In this document: in pieces, positions 8,212 to 14,921 of the stretch
How the letters are laid out: each line of letters starts with the position of its first letter
How positions within the stretch are numbered: position 1 is the stretch's first letter
Source: Algibacter miyuki
Lineage (GTDB): Bacteria > Bacteroidota > Bacteroidia > Flavobacteriales > Flavobacteriaceae
NCBI RefSeq assembly: GCF_030409805.1
Contig: NZ_JAUFQP010000013.1
Location: 1,184,501-1,248,500 of the forward strand
Length of the DNA stretch: 64,000 bases
Reading direction: 5' to 3'
Made by a program: the position numbers and the translations under genes
The notes under the pieces: model-generated
The model's database searches: none
What the model saw: only the letters and a program-made list of their open reading frames with translations
What the model was told of the DNA's origin: nothing

Positions 8212-9162
8212 TTATCCAAGAATAGAGATAATTTGAGATGCTAATTCTGTTCCAATTCTATCTTGCGCTTCGTTAGTTGCGGCACCAGTGTGTGGTGTTA
8301 AAGATAAAGCTGGGTTCATTAATAATTGCATTTCTGGTTTAGGTTCTTTTTCAAAAACATCTAAAGCAGCTCTTGATACTTTTCCGCTTTCAATAGCTTT
8401 AACAAGGGCAACCTCGTTAAGCACACCTCCACGAGCAGCATTTGCAATAATAACACCGTCTTTCATCATATTGAATTCTGCTTCATCAATAACATACTCT
8501 TTTTGAGCAGGTACGTGAAGTGTAATGAAATCGGCTTGTTTTAAAACATCTTCCTTAGAAATTGTTTTAATTTCAAATTTAACGGTTTGTCCATCAAAAA
8601 AGTCTAACTCTAAATTAGCAGTTTCTAAAAACGGGTCGAAAGCAATAACTTTCATTCCAGCTCCTAAAGCCACTTTAGCAGTAGCTTGACCAATACGACC
8701 AAAGCCTAAAACACCTAAAGTTTTTCCTTTTAACTCTGTTCCTTTAGCGTAAGCTTTCTTTAAACCTTTAAAGTTGTTATCACCTTCTAAAGGCATATCT
8801 CTGTTTGAGTTATGCAAATAACGTGACAATCCGTAAAGGTGACCAAATACTAATTCGGCAACCGAGTGCGAAGATGCAGCTGGTGTATTGATAACAGAAA
8901 GGCCTTTTTCACGAGCATATTCTACATCAATATTATCCATACCAACACCACCACGACCAATAATTTTTAGGTTAGGGCAAGCATCGATCAAGTCTTTACG
9001 TACTGTAGTTGCACTACGTACTAATAAAACAGCGATGTCTTTTTCGTTGATATAGTTAATTAATTGTTCTTGTGCTACGGTAGTTGTAATTACCTCGTAA
9101 CCTGCTTTTTCTAAGGCATCAATTCCACTTTGAGAAACACCGTCGTTTGCTAATACTTTCAT
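8212..9162 (-). CDS. serA: D-3-phosphoglycerate dehydrogenase, short form
   Basis: This enzyme oxidises 3-phosphoglycerate to 3-phosphohydroxypyruvate with NAD+, the first step of serine synthesis. The 316-aa protein has the split substrate domain and a Rossmann core with GFGRIG (about residues 155-160). The catalytic Arg (NAARGG), Glu (FEKEP) and His (TPHTGA) of the D-2-hydroxyacid dehydrogenases are visible. It lacks the C-terminal ACT regulatory domain of longer SerA forms, so serine feedback through ACT is not expected. It follows serC on the same strand after a 135-nt gap holding a long hairpin. Confidence 0.94.
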   Translation of the reverse strand: MKVLANDGVSQSGIDALEKAGYEVITTTVAQEQLINYINEKDIAVLLVRSATTVRKDLIDACPNLKIIGRGGVGMDNIDVEYAREKGLSVINTPAASSHSVAELVFGHLYGLSRYLHNSNRDMPLEGDNNFKGLKKAYAKGTELKGKTLGVLGFGRIGQATAKVALGAGMKVIAFDPFLETANLELDFFDGQTVKFEIKTISKEDVLKQADFITLHVPAQKEYVIDEAEFNMMKDGVIIANAARGGVLNEVALVKAIESGKVSRAALDVFEKEPKPEMQLLMNPALSLTPHTGAATNEAQDRIGTELASQIISILG

Positions 9163-9181
9163 TTATCTAAGTTAAAAGTTA

Positions 9182-9226
9182 AAGTTGAAATATTAAAAGC
9201 TCATGGAGCTCGTAATATTTCAACTT
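9182..9226 (-). other. Long intercistronic hairpin between serC and serA
   Basis: A perfect 14-bp stem (9182-9195 with 9213-9226) is topped by a second 5-bp stem (agctc/gagct, 9198-9202 with 9206-9210). On the minus strand it is followed by TTTAACTTTTAACTT rather than a clean U-run. It could be an attenuator, a processing site or an mRNA-stability element that sets the ratio of the two enzymes. Confidence 0.6.
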
Positions 9227-9297
9227 AATATTAAATTTATTTTTTATCCGTTCGAGTAAGCTTATGAAAGCTGAGACTGAAAACGGAATGCTTATTT

Positions 9298-10362
9298 CTA
9301 AGCTTTAGTCTCCAATTCACTCATTACTTCAACAAGTACTTTTACGCTATCTAAAGGTAAAGCATTGTACATAGAAGCACGGTAACCACCAACACTACGG
9401 TGTCCGTTTACGGCGCTAATTCCAGCTTCTTTAAGCATGGTTTCAAACGTTTCTTTTAAGTTTTCATTTACTAAGTTGAAGGTTGCGTTCATTTTAGAAC
9501 GATCTTCTTTAGCAGCAAAACCTTTAAATAATGGGTTTAAATCTATTTCAGAATACATTAAAGTGGCTTTCTTGTCATTCTCTTTTTCAATACCAGCAAT
9601 ACCGCCTAATCCTTTTAACCATTCTAAAGTTAACATAGAAGTGTAAACAGGGAAAACAGGAGGTGTATTAAACATACTACCTGCTTTTATGTGAGATTTA
9701 TAATCCATGATAGAAGGAATATCGCGAGATACTTTTCCTAAAATGTCTTCTTTAACAACCACTAAAGTTGTTCCTGCAGGTCCCATATTTTTTTGAGCTC
9801 CAGCATATAATAAATCAAATTGTGAGAAATCTAGAGTACGAGAAAAAATATCGCTACTCATATCGCAAACCATAGGAATGTTTGTTTTCGGGAACGTTTT
9901 CATTTGTGTTCCGAAAATAGTATTGTTTGATGTGCAATGGAAATAATCATAATCCGAAGGGATATCAAATCCTTTTGGAATATAGTTGTAATTGGCTTCT
10001 GCTGAAGATGCTACTTCGTAAATATCATCTAATTTTCTTGCCTCTTTAATGGCTTTTGCACTCCAAGCACCTGTGTCTAAATAACCAGCTCTTTTTTCTA
10101 AAAGATTCATGGCTACCATTAAAAACTGCATGCTTGCTCCACCTTGAAGAAAAAGGGCTTTATAGCCTTTACCTTCTAAGCCTAGCAATTCTAAAGCTAA
10201 CGACCTGGCGTTCTCCATAATATCTACAAACTCTTTACTTCTGTGAGATATTTCAATTAAAGATAAACCCGTGTTATTGTAATCAACTATAGCCTCGGAA
10301 GCTTTTAATAATACACTTTGAGGTAAAATACTTGGTCCTGCACTAAAGTTATGTTTTTTCAT
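9298..10362 (-). CDS. serC: Phosphoserine aminotransferase
   Basis: SerC converts 3-phosphohydroxypyruvate and glutamate to phosphoserine and also serves vitamin B6 synthesis. The 354-aa protein begins with the typical FSAGPSILP motif, and the PLP lysine is in AGAQKNMGPAG at about residue 190. The C-terminus carries the family motif GHRSVGGYRASMYNA. Length fits the family. It is preceded on the same strand by the acyl-CoA reductase gene (78-nt gap) and followed by serA, so the three may be co-transcribed. Confidence 0.96.
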   Translation of the reverse strand: MKKHNFSAGPSILPQSVLLKASEAIVDYNNTGLSLIEISHRSKEFVDIMENARSLALELLGLEGKGYKALFLQGGASMQFLMVAMNLLEKRAGYLDTGAWSAKAIKEARKLDDIYEVASSAEANYNYIPKGFDIPSDYDYFHCTSNNTIFGTQMKTFPKTNIPMVCDMSSDIFSRTLDFSQFDLLYAGAQKNMGPAGTTLVVVKEDILGKVSRDIPSIMDYKSHIKAGSMFNTPPVFPVYTSMLTLEWLKGLGGIAGIEKENDKKATLMYSEIDLNPLFKGFAAKEDRSKMNATFNLVNENLKETFETMLKEAGISAVNGHRSVGGYRASMYNALPLDSVKVLVEVMSELETKA

Positions 10363-10440
10363 TTTAAATTTTAAAAATTGTAAGATACAAAGTTGCTAAT
10401 TAATTGCTGAATTCGTGTTAAAAATTTAATAATTATTTCA

Positions 10441-11499
10441 TCAAATCGCTAATAAAAATTCAACAGAATCGACACTATCCGCATAATCCCAAAGTTCTGG
10501 TTTTTGTGTGGCTCCAAATGCAATTTCATTTTCGGTGAATCCGTTGGCAACAATACACTGGATTTTATCGGCATCTTCCGTTAGTTTTTTATTTAAAGCT
10601 TCGGTAGAATCATAATACTCATAAAATAAGGTTGCAATAGGAGACGCAAAGCTTTTATCTTCCTTAATCATGAAAAAGCCATTTTCAAGCATATCAAATT
10701 CGCTCATTAAATAGACGGCTTTGTTGTAATCATAATTATTGGCATATTTTGCTTTGTCCATGATAGGATGCCAGTGATAAACACCTTCAAAAAGGGAGTC
10801 GAATTTATAGCCTTTCGGAACAAATATTTTAGAAACATTGCGGCAACCTAATCCATAATATCTAAAAATATCTTCTGATAGGTTTTTGAAGTCTTCCGGA
10901 GTTTCATTTCCTGTTAAAACAGCAACTGAATTTCTGTTGTTTCTTATAATAGAAGGTTTTCCTTTGAAATAAAATTCAAAATAGCGCGCTGTATTATTAC
11001 TTCCTGTGGCAATAACGGCATCAAAATGCGTTAGTTTTTCTTCAGTAAATTCAATACAACCTTTAAAACCGGGTTCCACATACTCTAAATATTTTGCTAA
11101 ATAGGGTAGTAGTTGCTTGTCGTTGCTCGATTGTTTAACTAATACGTGATGTCCGGAAATTAAAACCGCAAGAAAATCGTGAAAGCCTACCAATGGGATG
11201 TTTCCAGCCATAATAATTGCAACCTTTTTCTGGTTAACGGTTTCAAAATTATAAGGTTTTAACCAGATTTTTAAATTAGCTTGGGTTAAGGAGTTTGCCC
11301 AACCGCTAAGTGCGAAAGCTATATTTTCTTTAGTAAACCAACCGTTATGTTCTTCGGCAAGTTTTAATTGATGCTTAAAACCATCGAAAAACACATCGTT
11401 ATGTTCAATATTATCTTTCTTTTGTATCACTTCGTTAGAAAATTGACTTAAAAATTCTCCTAATTTTACAAAAGCGTTAATTCTTTCTTGTAAATTCAT
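10441..11499 (-). CDS. Acyl-CoA reductase (LuxC-like domain)
   Basis: The 352-aa protein resembles the LuxC/acyl-CoA reductase family, which has an aldehyde-dehydrogenase-type fold and reduces acyl-CoA or acyl esters to aldehydes with NADPH. The N-terminal helical part (1-90) leads into a nucleotide-binding core (MAGNIPLVG near residue 97). A Cys in YYGLGCRNVSK at about residue 218 fits the acyl-carrying nucleophile. It is divergent from a 2[4Fe-4S] ferredoxin, an arrangement that recurs in Flavobacteriia. The physiological substrate is not evident. Confidence 0.8.
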   Translation of the reverse strand: MNLQERINAFVKLGEFLSQFSNEVIQKKDNIEHNDVFFDGFKHQLKLAEEHNGWFTKENIAFALSGWANSLTQANLKIWLKPYNFETVNQKKVAIIMAGNIPLVGFHDFLAVLISGHHVLVKQSSNDKQLLPYLAKYLEYVEPGFKGCIEFTEEKLTHFDAVIATGSNNTARYFEFYFKGKPSIIRNNRNSVAVLTGNETPEDFKNLSEDIFRYYGLGCRNVSKIFVPKGYKFDSLFEGVYHWHPIMDKAKYANNYDYNKAVYLMSEFDMLENGFFMIKEDKSFASPIATLFYEYYDSTEALNKKLTEDADKIQCIVANGFTENEIAFGATQKPELWDYADSVDSVEFLLAI

Positions 11500-11505
11500 T
11501 CTTAA

Positions 11506-11537
11506 TTTGGTTATGAATAGTTTTGGCTTTATTTTTG
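11506..11537 (+). promoter_or_regulatory. Predicted Bacteroidetes-type promoter of the ferredoxin gene
   Basis: TTTG at 11506-11509 and TATTTTTG at 11530-11537 match the -33 (TTTG) and -7 (TAnnTTTG) boxes of Bacteroidetes with a 20-nt spacer. The start codon is 59 nt further on. Confidence 0.6.
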
Positions 11538-11596
11538 CGACTACAAATTTAAGGAAACTGTAATAGAGTTCTTAAATTTTAAAAATAAAAATTACT

Positions 11597-11950
11597 ATGG
11601 CAATTATAATAACAGACGAGTGTATAAATTGTGGGGCTTGCGAACCGGAATGTCCTAATACTGCAATATATGAAGGTGCCGACGATTGGCGCTATAAAGA
11701 TGGTACCAGTTTAGATGGTACTGTTGTTTTAACCAACGGAAATGAGGTTGATGCTGATGAGGCTCAAGAGCCAATTAGCGATGAGCTATACTATATTGTA
11801 CCAGATAAATGTACAGAATGTAAAGGTTTCCATGATGAACCACAATGTGCGGCAGTTTGCCCAGTAGATTGTTGTGTACCTGATGAAGATGTTGTTGAAA
11901 CAGAAGAAGAACTTTTGGCTAAACAAAAATTTATGCATCCTGAAGGATAA
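11597..11950 (+). CDS. 2[4Fe-4S] ferredoxin
   Basis: The 117-aa acidic protein carries two cluster motifs: [12 protein letters not shown] at residues 9-20, and a second set around residues 75-95 where the CxxC pair (CTEC) is separated from [10 protein letters not shown] by an eight-residue insertion. This is the layout of bacterial 2[4Fe-4S] ferredoxins of the YfhL type. It is a cytosolic electron carrier. Its partner is unknown; the divergently transcribed acyl-CoA reductase is an obvious neighbour, but that enzyme normally uses NADPH. It has its own predicted promoter and terminator. Confidence 0.93.
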   Translation: MAIIITDECINCGACEPECPNTAIYEGADDWRYKDGTSLDGTVVLTNGNEVDADEAQEPISDELYYIVPDKCTECKGFHDEPQCAAVCPVDCCVPDEDVVETEEELLAKQKFMHPEG

Positions 11951-11974
11951 AAAATAAATACATTATAAATATAA

Positions 11975-12006
11975 AAATCCTGAGCTTATGCTTAGGATTT
12001 TTTTTT
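11975..12006 (+). terminator. Terminator after the ferredoxin gene
   Basis: An 11-bp stem with one wobble pair (11975-11985 with 11990-12000), a TTAT loop and a run of nine Ts. Confidence 0.88.
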
Positions 12007-12159
12007 GGATTGATATGGAATATAGGACTGAGTTTAGATATTTGAAAAATAAAGGCCCTGTCTAGTTGTTAATTCGTAAGGAATTCGATTGAGTTAATGT
12101 TTACTTCAATTGTGACATTAATTAATTGATAAAAGACAAAACGAAGCATGAAATACACG

Positions 12160-12167
12160 TATTTTTG
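12160..12167 (+). promoter_or_regulatory. Predicted -7 box of the transglutaminase-like gene
   Basis: TATTTTTG matches TAnnTTTG and lies 39 nt before the ATG at 12207. Because it falls downstream of the earlier in-frame TTG at 12126, it supports the later start. No clear -33 box was seen. Confidence 0.45.
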
Positions 12168-12206
12168 GTGAGAAACATCCGAGGATTGGATAAAAACAGC
12201 TCTAAT

Positions 12207-13052
12207 ATGAAATTTAATGTAAAAAGTTCATTGTCTTATAATGTAAATGGTCCCACAACATTTATTTTTAATATTCACGCACTAAACACTTCTAGTCAAA
12301 CCGTTTTAGAAGAAAGTTTGGTTATAGATCCTAACATTAATCACGAGGTTTTTACGGCTCATGATGGTAGGTCTAAATTTATGCGGCTTAAAATACAAGA
12401 TCCTTGCGATTTCTCAATGTCGTACGCTGCAGTTGTTGATATGAATTATAAGGTAATAGATGAAAGTAACTCAGAAAGTTTTGCGCCTGTAGTAGAATTC
12501 GATAGTTATATTGCCTCTTTTCTTTATCCAAGTCGTTATTGCCAGTCTGATAAATTGATGAAATTTTCTTTTAATAAATTTGGGAATTATACCTCGGTTT
12601 ATGATCGCGTTTTAGCAATAACCGAATGGATTTATAATAATATTGAATATACTAGTGGTAGTACAGACTCACAGACGTCTGCAATAGACACGATTACAGA
12701 ACGTGTAGGTGTTTGTCGCGATTTTGCACATTTAGGGATTGCGCTTTGTCGCGCATTATCCATTCCTGCTAGATATTTTACGGGATATGCTTATCAATTA
12801 AATCCGCCCGATTTTCATGCCTGTTTTGAAGCTTATATTAATGGTGATTGGATTATATTCGATTCCACGAAATTAGTAGCTCTTAACGGCCTTGTAAAAA
12901 TAGCAAATGGAAGAGATGCAGCAGATTCCGCAGTTGCCAGTATCTTCGGAAACGCAATAGGAACCGCAATTACTGTCGATTGCCAGGTTATGGATGATAA
13001 TTTTCAACCATTTGTTTACAACGGCAATCAAAGAGGTATTTCTTTTCAATAA
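12207..13052 (+). CDS. Transglutaminase-like cysteine protease-fold protein
   Basis: I chose the ATG at 12207 (MKFNVKSSLSY), giving 281 aa; the frame is open back to a TTG at 12126. The N-terminal half is a beta-rich domain of the bacterial transglutaminase N-terminal type. The core has the catalytic Cys in GVCRDFAHLGIALCRALSIP, the His in DFHACFEAY and the Asp in IIFDSTK, so the Cys-His-Asp triad is intact. No signal peptide is seen, so it is probably cytosolic. Members are thought to act as peptidases or amidases; the substrate is unknown. It appears to be a single unit with its own promoter and terminator. Confidence 0.88.
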   Translation: MKFNVKSSLSYNVNGPTTFIFNIHALNTSSQTVLEESLVIDPNINHEVFTAHDGRSKFMRLKIQDPCDFSMSYAAVVDMNYKVIDESNSESFAPVVEFDSYIASFLYPSRYCQSDKLMKFSFNKFGNYTSVYDRVLAITEWIYNNIEYTSGSTDSQTSAIDTITERVGVCRDFAHLGIALCRALSIPARYFTGYAYQLNPPDFHACFEAYINGDWIIFDSTKLVALNGLVKIANGRDAADSAVASIFGNAIGTAITVDCQVMDDNFQPFVYNGNQRGISFQ

Positions 13053-13080
13053 AAAAAGTATTTCATAAAAACATTAAAAT

Positions 13081-13108
13081 ACCTAAGTTTGCGCTTAGGT
13101 TTTTTTTA
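13081..13108 (+). terminator. Terminator after the transglutaminase-like gene
   Basis: A short stem (acctaag/cttaggt, 13081-13087 with 13094-13100), extended by A-T pairs outside, is followed by a run of eight or more Ts. Confidence 0.8.
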
Positions 13109-13213
13109 TGTGAAATTTATTTGAAACACATCTGAATTTATTTTTTGATGATTTTTTTTGATTCATTTTAAACCTTTACAAGATTGTTTAGTCAAACCCA
13201 AAAAAATATAGTT

Positions 13214-13714
13214 ATGACCAAAAAGTGGATGCGTATTATACATCGTTATTTAGGATTTTTCTTAATCGGAGTAATGATTGTTTATTCTGTAAGTGGTGTT
13301 ATTTTAATATTCAGAAATACCGACTTTTTAAAAAGTGAAACCAAAGTAGAAAAAACAATAGCGCCTAATCTAAAAGGAGACGAATTGGGGCGTGCTTTAA
13401 AAATGAAGCGCTTTAGAGTAGAAAAAACCGAAGGCGATTTAATTTTATTTAGAAACGGACAATACAATAAAACCACAGGTTTAGCTAAATATACTAATAA
13501 GGAATTACCTTATGTATTAGATAGAATGACGCATTTACACAAAGCCACATCGGCAGAACCTTTATTTTGGTTAAATGTATTTTGTGGGGTATCGCTTTTC
13601 TTTTTTGCAATTTCATCCTTCTGGATGTTTATGCCTAAAACTAAAATATTTAAAAAAGGGATGTATTTCACCGCTTTTGGTGTGGTGTTAACTATAATTA
13701 TGCTGTTTGTATAG
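13214..13714 (+). CDS. Small PepSY-associated transmembrane protein
   Basis: The start is taken at ATG 13214 (MTKKWMRIIHRYLGFFL), giving 166 aa; an upstream in-frame TTG at 13184 is unlikely. The first segment has the RxxHRYLG motif and a hydrophobic helix (about 10-32) typical of PepSY_TM proteins. A soluble part (35-105) faces the periplasm, and two further helices lie at about 118-137 and 147-165. PepSY_TM proteins often accompany iron-reductase or siderophore functions, but no iron gene is adjacent. A role in metal or haem reduction is only a guess. Confidence 0.75.
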   Translation: MTKKWMRIIHRYLGFFLIGVMIVYSVSGVILIFRNTDFLKSETKVEKTIAPNLKGDELGRALKMKRFRVEKTEGDLILFRNGQYNKTTGLAKYTNKELPYVLDRMTHLHKATSAEPLFWLNVFCGVSLFFFAISSFWMFMPKTKIFKKGMYFTAFGVVLTIIMLFV

Positions 13715-13797
13715 CGGTGTTTTTAGTTCGAATTTATTGGTTGTGTAGAAGGTGATATAACATGTTATACATAGAAATTTAAGTCAGAAAACTTTCC

Positions 13798-13805
13798 TAT
13801 TTTTG
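13798..13805 (+). promoter_or_regulatory. Predicted -7 box immediately before thiN
   Basis: TATTTTTG matches TAnnTTTG and ends only 5 nt before the thiN ATG at 13811. If used, transcription would start at or next to the start codon, giving a leaderless mRNA. Confidence 0.45.
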
Positions 13806-13810
13806 TTTAG

Positions 13811-14416
13811 ATGAATACAGAAAAAGTATGTTTGTTTTTAAACGGCGAACAACCAAAATTTATTCCAAATTTGCAAGCCTATAAATTGATTTGTGCTACA
13901 GATGGTGCTTATCAGTTTTTAAAGGCAAATAACGTTGTTCCTGATTTTATTAGTGGCGATTTCGACTCTATTGAAAACATTCCGGATGGTGTTGAAGTGA
14001 TTCATACACCAAACCAAGATTTTACCGATTTTGATAAAGTGTTGCAAATTCTATTTGAAAGAGCATTTAAGAACATTCACGTTTTTGGCGCAAGTGGGAA
14101 GGAGCAAGATCATTTTTTAGGCAATTTACATACGGCTTTACAATGGAAAGATAAGCTCGATTTAACTTTTTTTGATAATCACGGATATTATTTTTTAGCT
14201 GATAAAATTTCGGAAATTGAAAATTGTATGGGAAAAACCATATCTTTAATTCCGCTTCCTCAAGCTACAGGTATTGTTACAACAGGCTTACAGTACCCAT
14301 TAAAAAATGAAAATTTATCTTTCGGTAGTCGAATTGGAACACGCAATAAAGCGTTAGAAAATAAAGTGTCAATCGCTTTTGAAACAGGACATCTATTCTT
14401 GTTTGTAAACGATTAA
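13811..14416 (+). CDS. thiN: Thiamine diphosphokinase
   Basis: This enzyme transfers pyrophosphate from ATP to thiamine, giving the active cofactor thiamine diphosphate. The 201-aa protein has the family motifs CATDGAYQFL (about residues 28-37), DFISGDFDSI (about 46-55), DFTDFDK (about 72-78) and FGASGKEQDHFLGNL (about 93-107). These Asp and Gln residues bind Mg-ATP and thiamine. No TPP riboswitch is visible upstream; the leader is too short for one. An ACT-domain gene follows after 27 nt and may share the transcript. Confidence 0.93.
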   Translation: MNTEKVCLFLNGEQPKFIPNLQAYKLICATDGAYQFLKANNVVPDFISGDFDSIENIPDGVEVIHTPNQDFTDFDKVLQILFERAFKNIHVFGASGKEQDHFLGNLHTALQWKDKLDLTFFDNHGYYFLADKISEIENCMGKTISLIPLPQATGIVTTGLQYPLKNENLSFGSRIGTRNKALENKVSIAFETGHLFLFVND

Positions 14417-14443
14417 AAAAAAGTTTTTATTATAAATTAAAAT

Positions 14444-14842
14444 ATGAACGGTCAGAAAAATTTAGCAGAATTAATTAAAAACATGACACCAAAACTAAAT
14501 GATGGTGTTTATGTTTTTGTTTCTCTAAAAGATGAAACCTTAGTAGATAGAAAAGATACTATTGCAGAATTTAAAGAAGCGGAAGGCATAACGGTAATTA
14601 TTGAAAAAGAAAAAGCGGACCTTTTACAATTAGATTATAATTATGAAGCTAGTTGGATTACACTACAAATACATTCATCGTTAGAAGCTGTTGGGCTAAC
14701 CGCAGTGTTTTCAACAGCATTAGCTAAGTATAACATCAGTTGTAATGTGGTTGCGGGTTATTATCACGATCATATTTTTGTAGATACAAAAGATGCACAA
14801 AAAGCAATACAGGCTTTAATCGAATTATCAAAAACGTATTAA
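14444..14842 (+). CDS. ACT domain-containing protein (tandem ACT, DUF2241-like)
   Basis: The 132-aa protein appears to contain two small ACT-like halves. The first (about 1-60) includes DGVYVFVSL, and the second (about 65-130) includes SSLEAVGLTAVFSTALAKYNISCNVVAGYYHDHIFV, quoted here only to locate residues 73-108. ACT modules bind small ligands such as amino acids, but this stand-alone type has no known reaction. The gene follows thiN closely and ends at a strong terminator. Role unknown. Confidence 0.82.
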   Translation: MNGQKNLAELIKNMTPKLNDGVYVFVSLKDETLVDRKDTIAEFKEAEGITVIIEKEKADLLQLDYNYEASWITLQIHSSLEAVGLTAVFSTALAKYNISCNVVAGYYHDHIFVDTKDAQKAIQALIELSKTY

Positions 14843-14862
14843 TACTCCATGTTTTAAAACAT

Positions 14863-14894
14863 AAAAAAGCCGAGCTAAACAGCTCGGCTTTTTT
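14863..14894. terminator. Bidirectional terminator
   Basis: A perfect 14-bp stem (14863-14876 with 14881-14894) with an AAAC loop, A-run on the left and T-run on the right, lies between the convergent ACT-domain gene and TonB receptor gene and can end both. Confidence 0.92.
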
Positions 14895-14921
14895 ATGTAC
14901 TCTATCTATTTTGATTTCTTC

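Noticed and set aside
12126..12206. Upstream TTG start for the transglutaminase-like gene
   Set aside because: A promoter -7 box lies downstream of it and the family N-terminus begins at the later ATG.
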